Shown here piece after piece: positions 42,647-51,597 of a stretch of DNA of 64,000 nt (the first letter of the stretch is position 1; each line of letters begins with the position of its first letter). A model generated the notes under the pieces. That model saw nothing but the letters and a program-made list of their open reading frames with translations. It had not been told where the DNA came from and ran no database searches. Position numbers and translations under genes: made by a program. Source of the stretch: Geobacillus genomosp. 3 (GTDB lineage: Bacteria; Bacillota; Bacilli; Bacillales; Anoxybacillaceae). Location of the stretch: positions 2,816,001 through 2,880,000 of the forward strand of contig NC_022080.4 in assembly GCF_000445995.2 (NCBI RefSeq), given 5' to 3'.

Positions 42647-42976
42647 CTACGACGAACGGTAGCCGTGTTTCTCCATTTCCGCATAAATGGCCTTCAGCCG
42701 CGGATTGCCTTCAGCCACGACTTCCTCTTCCACGACCACGACCGGGTACACCCAATCTTCCTCGACGATCGTCTGCGCCAGTTTCCGCTTTGCCTCATCG
42801 TCAGCCGGCGGCGCGAAAATGTCGACGTACGTGATCCGAAACGGCTGATCGGGATATTTGCGGCGCAGCGCGGCCTCAAGCCATTCGTACGTCTCTTTCG
42901 ACGACGGCAGCTGCACGCATGACGAGCAAATGACATCCGCTCCATACACACAAATTTCAATCGGCTTCAACGTCAT
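42647..42976 (-). CDS. yuzD: DUF1462 family protein (YuzD-like)
   Basis: A 109-residue protein with a thioredoxin-like fold pattern: ICVYGADVICSSCVQLPSSKETYEWLEAALRRKYPD (about 8-42) with C-x-x-C, then FRITYVDIFAPP and VEEDWVYPVVVVEEEVVAEGNPRLKAIY. YuzD proteins lie beside the NifU-type yutI and may take part in redox or Fe-S work; this is inference from context. Two ATG codons stand side by side (42979, 42976); the second is at better distance from AAAGGG. Confidence 0.85.
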   Translation of the reverse strand: MTLKPIEICVYGADVICSSCVQLPSSKETYEWLEAALRRKYPDQPFRITYVDIFAPPADDEAKRKLAQTIVEEDWVYPVVVVEEEVVAEGNPRLKAIYAEMEKHGYRSS

Positions 42977-43066
42977 CATTGTCACCCTTTTCAAAAACAA
43001 AATTTATCATTAGATTTTTTCTGTCACCATGATTATAATAAAAAGTAAGGAAAGGAGTCGATGGAA

Positions 43067-43303
43067 ATGACGGATCAAGAAATCAAAGAACAAGTGCAAG
43101 AAGTTTTAGATAAACTCCGCCCGTTCCTGCTTCGCGACGGCGGCGACTGCGAACTTGTCGATGTTGAAGAAGGCGTCGTCAAACTCCGCCTTCTCGGCGC
43201 GTGCGGCAGCTGCCCGAGCTCGACGATCACGTTAAAAGCGGGAATCGAGCGCGCCTTGTTCGAAGAAGTGCCGGGCGTCGTGGAAGTCGAACAAGTGTTT
43301 TAA
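43067..43303 (+). CDS. yutI: NifU C-terminal-domain Fe-S scaffold (YutI-like)
   Basis: A 78-residue protein consisting of a NifU/Nfu domain: [55 protein letters not shown]. The C-x-x-C (GACGSC) pair holds a [4Fe-4S] cluster between two subunits. It probably passes clusters to enzymes such as LipA. ATG 43067 stands 9 bases after AAAGGAG; ATG 43061 is only 3 bases from it. A TATAAT at 43034-43039 is a likely -10. Confidence 0.93.
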   Translation: MTDQEIKEQVQEVLDKLRPFLLRDGGDCELVDVEEGVVKLRLLGACGSCPSSTITLKAGIERALFEEVPGVVEVEQVF

Positions 43304-43309
43304 TCCCAT

Positions 43310-43346
43310 AAAAATCCGAACAGCGATGGGCTGTTCGGATTTTTTT
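43310..43346. terminator. Bidirectional terminator between yutI and thrB
   Basis: The stem AAAATCCGAACAG with its complement (43311-43323 with 43331-43344) has A and T flanks. It reaches the thrB stop codon. Confidence 0.85.
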
Positions 43347-44259
43347 ATGCCTCGAGCGCCAGCTTGTAGACGCGGCTGCCGTGCGGCTCGACCGCGAGCC
43401 TTGCGACTTCACACGCCGGGAAATGCGGGCGCAGCTGCCGTTCGAGACGCCCGCCTGCCCCCGGCTCGGCAACGACGAGCACCGTCGGCCCCGCTCCGCT
43501 CAGCACCGCGCCGATCGCCCCGTATTCCGCAGCGAGCGCCTCGGCCCGCTCGAGTTCTGGAACGAGCGGTTTCCGATACGGTTGGTGGAACAAATCGGCC
43601 GCCATCATCCGGCCGGCGAGCTTCCAGTTTTTCGTGAGCAAGGCGGCGACAAGGACGTTGCTGACGGCGCTCGCCTCGACCGCCCGCTGCCGCGGCCATT
43701 GTTCCGGCAGCCGTCCGCGCGCTTTTTTCGTTTCCAGCTCGTAACTGGGGATAATGGCGACGAGCTCCACACTCAGTTCCGGCACATGGACGACATCCAC
43801 CCCCGCTTCGCGGTAGCAGCCGATGACCAGCCCCCCGTACAGCGAGGCGCCGACATTGTCGGGATGGCCTTCATAGCGGGTCGCCCATTCCATCTTCTGT
43901 TCGCGCGACAAGCCTAGCCCAAGCAGCGCATCGGCGAGCTCAATGCCGGCGACGACCGCCGCCGCGCTGCTCCCCAACCCGCGCGTAAACGGAATGTCGC
44001 TGTACACGTCGACCGCACAGCCCGGCAGCTGGCAGCCGTGCGCATCCGCCACCTCGTCCGCCACTTGGTACACCAAATTGTCCGTCCCGCGCGGAATGCC
44101 GCGCACCTCCGCTGTTTTGGGCGCAAACGACCACTCGTCCGCCAACCGGACGTCAAGCGTCAAGTAACGGTTGACGGCGAGCCCGACCGAATCAAAGCCG
44201 GGCCCTAAATTCGCCGTGCTTCCCGGCACGACGATTTTCAACATCTCGTCTTCCTTCAT
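43345..44259 (-). CDS. thrB: Homoserine kinase
   Basis: A 304-residue GHMP-family kinase that phosphorylates homoserine with ATP, the fourth step of threonine synthesis. The ATP loop [19 protein letters not shown] (about 91-109) and the N-terminal [17 protein letters not shown] (about 10-26) are typical; the C-terminal [12 protein letters not shown] (about 258) completes the GHMP fold. ATG 44259 overlaps the thrC stop (ATGA). It is the last gene of hom-thrC-thrB. Confidence 0.97.
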   Translation of the reverse strand: MKEDEMLKIVVPGSTANLGPGFDSVGLAVNRYLTLDVRLADEWSFAPKTAEVRGIPRGTDNLVYQVADEVADAHGCQLPGCAVDVYSDIPFTRGLGSSAAAVVAGIELADALLGLGLSREQKMEWATRYEGHPDNVGASLYGGLVIGCYREAGVDVVHVPELSVELVAIIPSYELETKKARGRLPEQWPRQRAVEASAVSNVLVAALLTKNWKLAGRMMAADLFHQPYRKPLVPELERAEALAAEYGAIGAVLSGAGPTVLVVAEPGAGGRLERQLRPHFPACEVARLAVEPHGSRVYKLALEA

Positions 44260-45317
44260 GTGCGGACAACCCCTTGCAAATGTTCCAAGACGACTTGTTC
44301 ATCATTTGGCAGCACGACCGGCTCAATCGCCGCCGTCTCCAGCGCGACGGCCGGGTCTTTTAAGCCGTTGCCGGTCAAGACCGCCACGACGAGGCTGCCG
44401 CGTTCGATTTCGTTTCGTTCGCGCTGTTTGATGACGCCGGCGATGGCCGCGCATGACGCCGGTTCAGCAAAAACGCCTTCCGTCCGGGCGAGCCGCTTGT
44501 AGGCGGCCAAAATGTCGGCATCGCTCACCTCATCAATTTTCCCGCGCGATTCGTTGGCGGCCTCGACCGCTTTTTCCCAGCTGGCCGGATTGCCGATGCG
44601 GATCGCCGTCGCCACCGTTTCCGGCTGTTCGATCACCCGGTTGCGGACGATCGCCGCCGCTCCTTCCGCTTCAAAGCCGCGCATTTGCGGCAATCCTGTC
44701 CCTTTGGCCGCGTGGTACTCTTTAAACCCTTTCCAATAGGCGGTGATGTTGCCGGCGTTGCCGACCGGAATGGCGAGCACGTCCGGCGCGCGGCCGAGCT
44801 GGTCGCACACTTCAAACGCCGCCGTTTTCTGCCCTTCGATCCGGTACGGGTTGACCGAATTCACAAGCGTAATCGGCGCCGTTTCGCTCAGGCGGCGCAC
44901 CATTTTCAGCGCTTCGTCAAAGTTGCCGTCAATGGCGAAAATGTCCGCCCCGTACATCGCCGCTTGCGCCAGTTTGCCAAGCGCGATTTTCCCGTTTGGA
45001 ATGACGACGAGGCAGCGCATGCCGGCACGCGCCGCATAGGCGGCCGCCGACGCCGACGTATTGCCGGTTGAGGCGCAAATGATCGTATGGCTTCCTTCCT
45101 CTTTCGCTTTCGCCACCGCCATCACCATGCCGCGGTCTTTAAACGAACCGGTCGGGTTCGCCCCCTCGACTTTGACATACAAGGTGATCCCGAGCTCTTC
45201 CGACAGGCGCGGCAGCGGGATGAGCGGCGTATTCCCTTCGCAAAGCGACAGCCTCGGCGTCGCCGCCGTGAGCGGCAAAAACTCGCCGTAGGCGTCAAGC
45301 AGCCCGTTCCATGCCAT
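44256..45317 (-). CDS. thrC: Threonine synthase
   Basis: A 353-residue PLP enzyme (fold type II) that makes threonine from O-phosphohomoserine. The PLP lysine is Lys60 in [11 protein letters not shown]; the phosphate loop is [15 protein letters not shown] (about 188-202); the ST(x)[14 protein letters not shown] helix (about 84-100) is typical. ATG 45317 overlaps the hom stop by one base (TAATG). Confidence 0.97.
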   Translation of the reverse strand: MAWNGLLDAYGEFLPLTAATPRLSLCEGNTPLIPLPRLSEELGITLYVKVEGANPTGSFKDRGMVMAVAKAKEEGSHTIICASTGNTSASAAAYAARAGMRCLVVIPNGKIALGKLAQAAMYGADIFAIDGNFDEALKMVRRLSETAPITLVNSVNPYRIEGQKTAAFEVCDQLGRAPDVLAIPVGNAGNITAYWKGFKEYHAAKGTGLPQMRGFEAEGAAAIVRNRVIEQPETVATAIRIGNPASWEKAVEAANESRGKIDEVSDADILAAYKRLARTEGVFAEPASCAAIAGVIKQRERNEIERGSLVVAVLTGNGLKDPAVALETAAIEPVVLPNDEQVVLEHLQGVVRT

Positions 45318-46615
45318 TACCGTTTCTCCCCTTCCACCCGATACGAACTTTGGACGCGCTCGACGATTTCCAAATCGCCCAGCTGCTGCAAAATGTCTTC
45401 ATAGTCTTGCTGCGACGCATCGTGCGTCACGATCACGATTTCCGCCAAGCCGTTTTCTTTCAGCGGCAGCTGCAAAATTTTCTCAAAGCTTACCCCGCGC
45501 TCCGAGAACAGTGTTGTAATCTTGGCAAACGCACCGACTTGGTCTTTCACATGAATGCGCAAAAAGTATTTCGAAAAAATTTCCGCCGGCGCTTTCAACT
45601 GTTTTTCATATTGCGGGACGACCGCGTAGTGGCCGTTGACGCCAAGGCGCATGTTTTTCATCACCGCGACCAGGTCGGACACAACGGCCGTCGCCGTCGG
45701 CAGGCTGCCCGCCCCCGGCCCGTAAAACATCGTCTCCCCGACCGCTTCGCCGTACACATAGACGGCGTTGTATTCGTTATGCACCGACGCAAGCGGGTGC
45801 GAATCCGGCAAAAACGTCGGCTGAACGCTCACTTCGACCTTCTGTCCGTCGCGTTGGGCGATGCCGATCAATTTCATCGTATAGCCGAGCCGCTTCCCGT
45901 AGTTCAAATCTTCCTCCGTCACTTCCGTAATTCCTTTCACTTGCACATCGTCCAAATCGATGTCCATCGAAAAGCCGAGGCGGGCCAAAATCGCCATTTT
46001 CCGCGCCGCATCGAGTCCTTCCACGTCTGACGTCGGATCGGCTTCGGCGAACCCGAGCGCCTGCGCTTCCGCCAGCACGTCTTCATACGAAGCGCCGTTT
46101 TGCGACATGTTCGTCAAAATGTAGTTCGTCGTCCCGTTTACGATGCCCATGAGCTTGGTGATCCGGTCGGACGCCAGCCCGTCCACCAAGCTGCGCAAAA
46201 TCGGAATGCCGCCGGCGACGCTCGCTTCATAAAACAAATCGCAGCGGTGCTCCGCCGCCACCCGCAGCAATTCAGATCCGTAGACGGCCATTAAGTCTTT
46301 GTTCGCCGTCACAACGTGCTTCCCTTGGCGGAGCGCGCGCAGCAGCCACGCTTTCGTCTCTTCGACGCCGCCCATCACTTCGATGATGACATCGATGTCC
46401 GGATCGTCGAGCACGTCGGCGGCGCTTGTCGTCAACAACGCGGGGTCGACGGCGACGTCGCGCGGCTTATGTACGTCGCGGACGAGAATTTTTTTCACCT
46501 TCACCGGGCAGCCGACTTGGTGCATCAGTTTTTCTTGGTGGTTTTCAATAATTTTGACGACACCGCTTCCGACCGTTCCTAATCCTAGCAGTCCAACGAA
46601 AATTGGTTTTTCCAT
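45317..46615 (-). CDS. hom: Homoserine dehydrogenase with ACT domain
   Basis: A 432-residue enzyme that reduces aspartate semialdehyde to homoserine with NAD(P)H. Nucleotide site: [15 protein letters not shown] (about 9-23). Catalytic core: [38 protein letters not shown] and [18 protein letters not shown] with the catalytic Asp and Lys (about 205-222). The C-terminal ACT domain (about 350-428, [25 protein letters not shown]) allows threonine feedback. First gene of the threonine operon. Its promoter carries two direct repeats. Confidence 0.97.
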   Translation of the reverse strand: MEKPIFVGLLGLGTVGSGVVKIIENHQEKLMHQVGCPVKVKKILVRDVHKPRDVAVDPALLTTSAADVLDDPDIDVIIEVMGGVEETKAWLLRALRQGKHVVTANKDLMAVYGSELLRVAAEHRCDLFYEASVAGGIPILRSLVDGLASDRITKLMGIVNGTTNYILTNMSQNGASYEDVLAEAQALGFAEADPTSDVEGLDAARKMAILARLGFSMDIDLDDVQVKGITEVTEEDLNYGKRLGYTMKLIGIAQRDGQKVEVSVQPTFLPDSHPLASVHNEYNAVYVYGEAVGETMFYGPGAGSLPTATAVVSDLVAVMKNMRLGVNGHYAVVPQYEKQLKAPAEIFSKYFLRIHVKDQVGAFAKITTLFSERGVSFEKILQLPLKENGLAEIVIVTHDASQQDYEDILQQLGDLEIVERVQSSYRVEGEKR

Positions 46616-46642
46616 CCTTCCCGCCCCTTCTGTTTACTCACC

Positions 46643-46698
46643 GTAGACATTTGTATTTTTATAGTAGACATTATAAAAGACGATCGGCCGTTTGGCAA
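46643..46698 (-). promoter_or_regulatory. hom promoter with 21-bp-spaced direct repeats
   Basis: On the minus strand TTGCCA (46693-46698) and a perfect TATAAT (46670-46675) are 17 bases apart. The 9-mer AATGTCTAC (minus) occurs at 46664-46672, overlapping the -10, and again at 46643-46651, exactly 21 bases or two helical turns downstream. This layout suggests a repressor site. ThrR is the known repressor of hom in B. subtilis; whether this is its site is inference. Confidence 0.65.
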
Positions 46699-46707
46699 TG
46701 AAAATTT

Positions 46708-47682
46708 TTACGACGGCCGGTTGACCGGCGTCAACGGCGGCCGGCCTTCCAAGACGGCGATAATGTTGTCGCGCGCCAACGTCATCATCGCCCGCCGCGT
46801 TTCGTATGTAGCGCTGCCGATATGCGGCAAGGCAACGACGTTCGGCAGCGACACGAGCGGATGATCGGCGGCGACCGGCTCTTGTTCAAACACGTCAAGC
46901 CCGGCGGCGGCAATCTCCCCTTGGGTGAGCGCCTCATACAGCGCCTGTTCGTCAACGACCGCGCCGCGCGCCGCATTAATGAAAATCGCCGACGTTTTCA
47001 TGTGCCGAAACGCCTCACGGTTGAACAAATGGCGCGTCTCGCGGGTCAGCGGCGTCAAGCAGACGACAAAATCGCTCTCCGCAAGCAAATCGGCGAACGG
47101 GCGGTAGACGGCGCCCAGCTTCTCTTCCGCCTCCGGACGGCGCGAGCGGTTGTGATACAGCACGTTCATATCAAACCCTTTCGCCCGCTTCGCCACCGCT
47201 TGACCGATGTTGCCCATGCCGACGATGCCGACCGTTTTATGATGGACATCGGCGCCCGCCAGCAAAAACGGGCTCCAGCTTTTCCATTTTCCTTCTTTCA
47301 AAAATTCGGCCGCTTCGACAAGGCGGCGGGCTGTCGCCAATAAAAGCGCAAACGTCAGATCGGCGGTCGTATCGGTCAGCACGTCCGGCGTGTTGCACAC
47401 AAGAACGCCGCGCTTCGTCGCCGCCGGCACGTCAATGTTGTCATAGCCGACGCCCATGTTGGCGACGACTTTAAGCCCTGAACCGGCCGCCAGCACGTCT
47501 TCATCGATCGGGTCAGACACCATCGGCAAAAGAGCCGCCGCCTTTTTCGCCTCTTCCACCAGCACCTCGCGCGGCACGGCCACGTCGTCATGCGGCCACA
47601 CGCCGACCTCGGCGACGGCGGCGAGCGGGGCGAGCACATCGTCCGGCAGCTTTCGCGTCACAAAGACGTACGGTTTCGTCAT
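46708..47682 (-). CDS. D-2-hydroxyacid dehydrogenase (glyoxylate/hydroxypyruvate reductase type)
   Basis: A 324-residue NAD(P)H enzyme. NAD site: VGIVGMGNIGQAVAKRAKGFDM (about 147-168). Active-site Arg in INAARGAVVDEQAL (about 233-246), Glu in GLDVFEQEPV (about 262-271) and catalytic His in VALPHIGSATYETR (about 285-298) are all present. The sequence resembles GyaR/GhrB, which reduce glyoxylate or hydroxypyruvate. ATG 47682 follows GGAGGG at seven bases; the longer frame has no SD. Stands alone between the threonine operon and the repeat patch. Confidence 0.9.
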   Translation of the reverse strand: MTKPYVFVTRKLPDDVLAPLAAVAEVGVWPHDDVAVPREVLVEEAKKAAALLPMVSDPIDEDVLAAGSGLKVVANMGVGYDNIDVPAATKRGVLVCNTPDVLTDTTADLTFALLLATARRLVEAAEFLKEGKWKSWSPFLLAGADVHHKTVGIVGMGNIGQAVAKRAKGFDMNVLYHNRSRRPEAEEKLGAVYRPFADLLAESDFVVCLTPLTRETRHLFNREAFRHMKTSAIFINAARGAVVDEQALYEALTQGEIAAAGLDVFEQEPVAADHPLVSLPNVVALPHIGSATYETRRAMMTLARDNIIAVLEGRPPLTPVNRPS

Positions 47683-47718
47683 GAAACAGCCCTCCATCCC
47701 ATTTTTTCTAAATCTTAT

Positions 47719-48034
47719 CACAACTCCGGCTGAAAAAAAACGGAAAGTTGTCCATACCATCGACCGGGAAACTAGGCTCGTCCGTTACGAACGAAAAAAA
47801 GCTCCTGTCACCGAAAGAAAACGAGCGCCCACCCGCTTCGGCTGAAAAAACGAAAACCCTTTGCCCTCGCAAGGACACGAGCACCTGTTTCGGCTGACAA
47901 AATGAACTGTTCCCCTTTCCCTCGAATGGAAACGAGCGCCCACTTTGGCTAAAAAAACGGGGTGTTTCCTTTCCGGTGAAAGAAAACCACCCCCCGCCCG
48001 CTTCGGCTGAAAAAACGGGAAGTCACCTCCCCGT
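47719..48034. repeat. About six imperfect tandem repeats of 52-58 bp
   Basis: Units marked by CTTCGGCTGAAAAAACG-like sequence occur at about 47725, 47783 (decayed), 47837, 47889, 47943 and 48001, spaced 52 to 58 bases. Each unit then has CCTTT/TTTCC, a GAAAG/GGAAA partner and CGAGCGCCCACC-like sequence, so each can form a weak hairpin. The repeats fill the gap between the hydroxyacid dehydrogenase and yutH. Translation of one frame gives repeated FFQPKRVGARF-like units, but with no SD and ending in yutH antisense; I treat it as non-coding. Confidence 0.65.
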
Positions 48035-49039
48035 TCATCGCGCCGGCGGCAGCCATTCAACGGCCGGCAGCCGGATACGGTTGGCGATGCCGGCGATCTC
48101 GGCAAATGACGCCAAAAACTGTTCATACTCGCGCGACGCGTCAAGCAGCTGCCGCAGCGCGCGCTCCTGTTTCGCCTGTTCTTTGCGGTCCGCCGCCGTA
48201 TAATACGCCTCGACGCATTCAAAATACGGAAGCGGAAACAGCAGGCGCGCATAAACTAGCCGCCAGGCAAACGGCGACAGCGGCGCCAAATGCCCGTAAT
48301 CTTGGAGAAACTGGCGCACCGCCCGTTGGCACTGTTTCCCGTGCCGCTGATACAAATGACGCACCCACTCGGCCAAATCGCGGGCGCCATGGTCGTACAC
48401 CCAATCGAGCGGCAGCTTCGCCTCCGTTCCTTCAACCCAGCCGGCTTGCGGCAGCCGCTCATGGCAAAACGCCGCATAATCGACACGGAGCGGTTCGTCA
48501 TCAAGCTCTGTGTCGGCCACATATTGCACCGCGTTTTCCGCCAATCCTAAATAATACGGAAACGATTCAAGAAACAGGCGGTCAAACGGCGACGCCGGCC
48601 CCGCTGCCAGCATGTTCGCCCAAAACGCCTCCATTTGGTCGATTCGCTTCGCCCATAGTTCGCGCCATTGCCCGATGCGCCGGCAAGATGTGATCGGCAG
48701 CGGGCAAGAGCGCCCGTATTCATGCATGAGCGCCAACTCGCGGCCAAGCGAACGAAGGCGGGCGGCCGGAAGCGGCGCGCGGATGAAAACGAACGGCTGG
48801 CCGCGATCCATAGCGATATACGTCCCATGTTTCGTTTTGACCAGCTCCCCGACGCCGTCCACCCCTTTTGCCCGCAAATAGCGGCTCATTTGTTGGCGCT
48901 CTTCCAACTCCGCCTCGCTCCGCCCGTCCGCCGGCACGATGAGAAACCGCTCCTGCTCACACCAAACGACCGTCGATGCCCCCCGCTGTTCCATTCGCCC
49001 GATGCGCATGTTATATTGGTCATACACCCACGTTTCCAT
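48035..49039 (-). CDS. yutH: Spore coat-associated kinase-like protein YutH
   Basis: A 334-residue protein of the YutH group related to CotS and aminoglycoside-phosphotransferase folds. METWVYDQYNMRIG at the start, FLIVPADGRSEAELEERQQMSRYLRAKGVDGV (about 30-61), and LGRELALMHEYGR (about 98-110) are visible. A C-terminal section DWVYDHGARDLAEWVRHLYQRHGKQC follows; the typical kinase HGD motif is degenerate, so activity is doubtful. It is associated with the spore coat in B. subtilis. ATG 49039 has AAGGAGG upstream. Confidence 0.85.
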   Translation of the reverse strand: METWVYDQYNMRIGRMEQRGASTVVWCEQERFLIVPADGRSEAELEERQQMSRYLRAKGVDGVGELVKTKHGTYIAMDRGQPFVFIRAPLPAARLRSLGRELALMHEYGRSCPLPITSCRRIGQWRELWAKRIDQMEAFWANMLAAGPASPFDRLFLESFPYYLGLAENAVQYVADTELDDEPLRVDYAAFCHERLPQAGWVEGTEAKLPLDWVYDHGARDLAEWVRHLYQRHGKQCQRAVRQFLQDYGHLAPLSPFAWRLVYARLLFPLPYFECVEAYYTAADRKEQAKQERALRQLLDASREYEQFLASFAEIAGIANRIRLPAVEWLPPAR

Positions 49040-49292
49040 GGCCGCGCCTCCTTCGTCTTTTTGGCCTGCCTTCTTCAGCCCGCCATGTTGGCGCCGCCCC
49101 GATGCCGCCCGGGCGGGAACGGACGTTTGTGCGCCGATTCCCGAGCCCGCGCCGCGACAAGAGCGGCTATTGTTTATATATGACAGCGGGCGCCAAAAAA
49201 GCCGATGAGCATTTTTCTTTATATGACGGACTGTTTTATGACATGATACATATATATAAAAAACGACTTTTTCAAAGAAACAGGTGACTGTT

Positions 49293-49790
49293 ATGAGCGA
49301 ATTCATTATGAATAATTTGGAACAGACGGCCCGCCGTTGGCTCGAGGAGCGGGGGGTGACGGTGGAAAAAATTGCAGAGCTTGTGTATTATTTGCAATCA
49401 AAATACCACCCGGATTTAACGATGGACGAATGCACCGAAAACGTCAACCGCGTCATCTCGAAACGCGAAGTGCAAAACGCCATTTTGACCGGCATTCAGC
49501 TCGACAGGCTCGCCGAGGACGGCCGGCTTGACGAGCCGCTGCAATCGATCATCCGCCGCGATGAAGGACTGTACGGGGTCGATGAAATTTTGGCCCTTTC
49601 GATCGTCAACGTATACGGATCGATCGGGTTTACGAACTACGGTTATATCGACAAGCAAAAACCAGGCATTTTGCAATATTTAAATGACAAATCGAACGGC
49701 AAGTGCAACACGTTTTTGGACGACATCGTCGGCGCCATCGCCGCGGCGGCGTCCAGCCGCCTCGCACACCGGGCCGCCAACGCCGAGTGA
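49293..49790 (+). CDS. yutG: Phosphatidylglycerophosphatase A family protein (YutG)
   Basis: A 165-residue protein of the PgpA-like family found in Firmicutes. WLEERGVTVEKIAELVYYLQSKYHPDLTMDECTENVNRVISKREVQNAILTGIQLD is the N-terminal helical part, and YGVDEILALSIVNVYGSIGFTNYGYIDKQKPGILQYLNDK with CNTFLDDIVGAIAAAA is the catalytic part (D and E residues for Mg2+). It has no strong TM helices, unlike the proteobacterial enzyme. The exact reaction is uncertain. ATG 49293 has AGGTG upstream. Confidence 0.85.
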   Translation: MSEFIMNNLEQTARRWLEERGVTVEKIAELVYYLQSKYHPDLTMDECTENVNRVISKREVQNAILTGIQLDRLAEDGRLDEPLQSIIRRDEGLYGVDEILALSIVNVYGSIGFTNYGYIDKQKPGILQYLNDKSNGKCNTFLDDIVGAIAAAASSRLAHRAANAE

Positions 49791-49899
49791 GCGGCGGCCG
49801 AGCGGCTATCGCGAGAAAGCGCGAAGCGGCAGACGCCCATGCCAGACGCGGCCCGTTCCGCCATCCGCAACGCCCGTCTAACAAACGCCAGTCATCCCA

Positions 49900-49937
49900 T
49901 ACAAAACGCCGCCCTGTGAAAAAGGGGGCGGCGTTTC
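49900..49937 (-). terminator. Terminator of yutF
   Basis: A stem of about 11 bp (49904-49914 with 49926-49936) is followed on the minus strand by TTTTGT. It lies just after the yutF stop. Confidence 0.75.
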
Positions 49938-49938
49938 G

Positions 49939-50709
49939 TTACAGGCGCTCCATCCATTCGCGGAGCGAATCGGCCGTATAGGTCGGCTGCCGTTCGTAGC
50001 GGGCGAGCATCTCTTTTGTCGTGACGCCCGTATGGACGAGCAGCGTATCGATGCCCGCGTTCATGCCGGCTAAAATGTCCGTTTCGTAATAATCGCCGAC
50101 CATGAGTACGTCCTCTTTCGGGATGCCGAGCACTTTGAGCGCCTGTTCCATAATGATGTTTTCCGGCTTGCCGATAAATGTCGGCTTCACTTGCGTCGAG
50201 ACGGCGACAACCGACGTGATGGCGCCGTTGCCCGGCAGCAGCCCGCGCTCGGTCGGCAAGGCGATGTCGCCGTTTGTCGAAATGAACATCGCCCCGTTGC
50301 GGACGGCAAGGCACGCGACGGCGAGCTTCTCGTACGTCAGCTGCCGGTCGATGCCGATGACCACCACGTCTGCATCCTCTCCGGCGAAGCGGAATCCTTT
50401 TTCCGCCAATGCGGTGCGGATCCCTTCCTCACCGATGACATAAACAGACGCGTCGGGCTTTTGTTCAAAAATGTAGTTGGCCGTCGCCTGGCTCGTCGTA
50501 AAGACGTGCTTCTCATCGGCCGGCACGCCGAACGAGCGCAATTTTTCCGCCACTTGCGCCGGCGTGCGCGACGAGTTGTTGGTCACAAATAAATACGGGA
50601 GTCCGCGGCGGTACAGCTCATTGACAAACTCGCGCGCCTCGGCGATGCATTCCGTGCCGCGGTACATCGTCCCGTCCAAGTCGAGCAAATAGCCTTTGTA
50701 TCGTTTCAA
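49939..50709 (-). CDS. yutF: HAD-family hydrolase YutF (NagD-like)
   Basis: A 256-residue phosphatase. HAD motif I DLDGTMYRG (about 10-18) has the nucleophile Asp and acid/base Asp; motif II is LFVTNNSSRTPAQV (about 38-51); the Lys motif and motif IV VLMVGDYYETDILAGMNAGIDTLLV (about 200-224) are clear. The cap is the C2B type of NagD/p-nitrophenyl phosphatases. The TTG at 50709 overlaps the yutE stop (TTGA) with GAAGG seven bases upstream. Confidence 0.92.
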   Translation of the reverse strand: MKRYKGYLLDLDGTMYRGTECIAEAREFVNELYRRGLPYLFVTNNSSRTPAQVAEKLRSFGVPADEKHVFTTSQATANYIFEQKPDASVYVIGEEGIRTALAEKGFRFAGEDADVVVIGIDRQLTYEKLAVACLAVRNGAMFISTNGDIALPTERGLLPGNGAITSVVAVSTQVKPTFIGKPENIIMEQALKVLGIPKEDVLMVGDYYETDILAGMNAGIDTLLVHTGVTTKEMLARYERQPTYTADSLREWMERL

Positions 50710-51176
50710 CGGTTGTCCTTCTCCTTTCCGGCCATCGATTCATTGCCAAACGCCGACACCGGGCCGAGCTCGCTTTCCAAGTAATGGCGCACCGCCTTCG
50801 GATACGCCTCAAGCGCCGGCCAATGCGCATTCAAATCGGCGAGCAGGCTCGCATGATCAATATTCGTATAGTCGTGGACAAGCGCTTTCCGGTGGGCGAT
50901 GAACGCTTTCAGCCGCTCGCCGTCCTCGGCCGCAATCACCCGCTCGTCAACCAAAATGTCAATAATGTCGTTATAACTTCCCGGGTCGCGCATAATAAAG
51001 CCGTCAATCATCGCGTTGCCGACATCGAGCACCGCCTCGATGAGGACGTGGGCGATCCGCTCAAGCGCCAGCCGCTCGAGCGCGCCGTCCCAGCGGTGCT
51101 GCGCTTTGCAGTGCACCATCAGTTGCTCCATGCAGCGAAGCCGCTCTTCCATTTTGTTTCGGTCGACAAAATACAT
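50706..51176 (-). CDS. yutE: DUF86 / HepT-like HEPN protein (YutE)
   Basis: A 156-residue all-helical protein with the HEPN RNase motif R-x4-H-x-Y at Arg96-His101-Tyr103 (HRKALVHDY). The other core is ERIAHVLIEAVLDVGNAMI. HepT proteins are toxins held in check by an MntA nucleotidyltransferase encoded alongside; none is beside this gene, so it may be a domesticated copy, as in B. subtilis. ATG 51176 has AAGGAGG upstream. It overlaps yutF. Confidence 0.85.
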   Translation of the reverse strand: MYFVDRNKMEERLRCMEQLMVHCKAQHRWDGALERLALERIAHVLIEAVLDVGNAMIDGFIMRDPGSYNDIIDILVDERVIAAEDGERLKAFIAHRKALVHDYTNIDHASLLADLNAHWPALEAYPKAVRHYLESELGPVSAFGNESMAGKEKDNR

Positions 51177-51270
51177 GGCGTCTCCTCCTTTTTTCTCCCC
51201 CATATTTCCTCCCTTTTTGGCCGTTCGTCTGCTATGATGGACATAGACGAAAAACAGAGGAGGAATGCAT

Positions 51271-51540
51271 ATGGGTGAACGGTTTTACTTATACGATGAC
51301 ACGGTCGAAGCGGCGGTCCGGTTTGTCAGCTTTGTCGGCGGACGGCAGCGGTTCGATTTGGCGTTAATTGAAACCGACCGCTTTTACGGAAAATATTTGG
51401 TGCTCGATTTGCAAAGCAACCGCTTTGCCATTCTCGGCCGCGACGATTTGGAGGAACCGGGCTATATCGAACACGCCTATGCGCTCGACGGACAAGACGC
51501 CGACGATTTGCGCGCCTTTTTGGACGAATGTCTTTCATAA
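51271..51540 (+). CDS. DUF3055 family protein
   Basis: An 89-residue protein with FYLYDDTVEAAVRFVSFVGGRQRFDLALIETDRFYGKYLVLDLQSNRFAILGRDDLEEPGYIEHAY, the DUF3055 core of Firmicutes. Function unknown. ATG 51271 has AGAGGAGG seven bases upstream; the ATG at 51265 is too close to it. It is divergent from yutE. Confidence 0.85.
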   Translation: MGERFYLYDDTVEAAVRFVSFVGGRQRFDLALIETDRFYGKYLVLDLQSNRFAILGRDDLEEPGYIEHAYALDGQDADDLRAFLDECLS

Positions 51541-51597
51541 CCTTCCGCGGTTTTGGGCATCTTATGAAACACCCCGGCAGCAAGGAAGGTGAGACGA

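Noticed and set aside
47719..48034. CRISPR array
   Set aside because: Repeats are degenerate, vary in length, have no constant repeat plus unique spacer structure, and no cas genes are near.
47785..48252. A 155-aa minus-strand protein with repeated FFQPKR units
   Set aside because: It arises from the tandem repeats plus a shifted frame of yutH, has no SD and no family resemblance; the yutH frame is clearly the coding one.
50706..51540. HepT-MntA toxin-antitoxin pair
   Set aside because: The neighbouring DUF3055 gene is not a nucleotidyltransferase, and it is divergent; no MntA motif GSFARG-type sequence is present.
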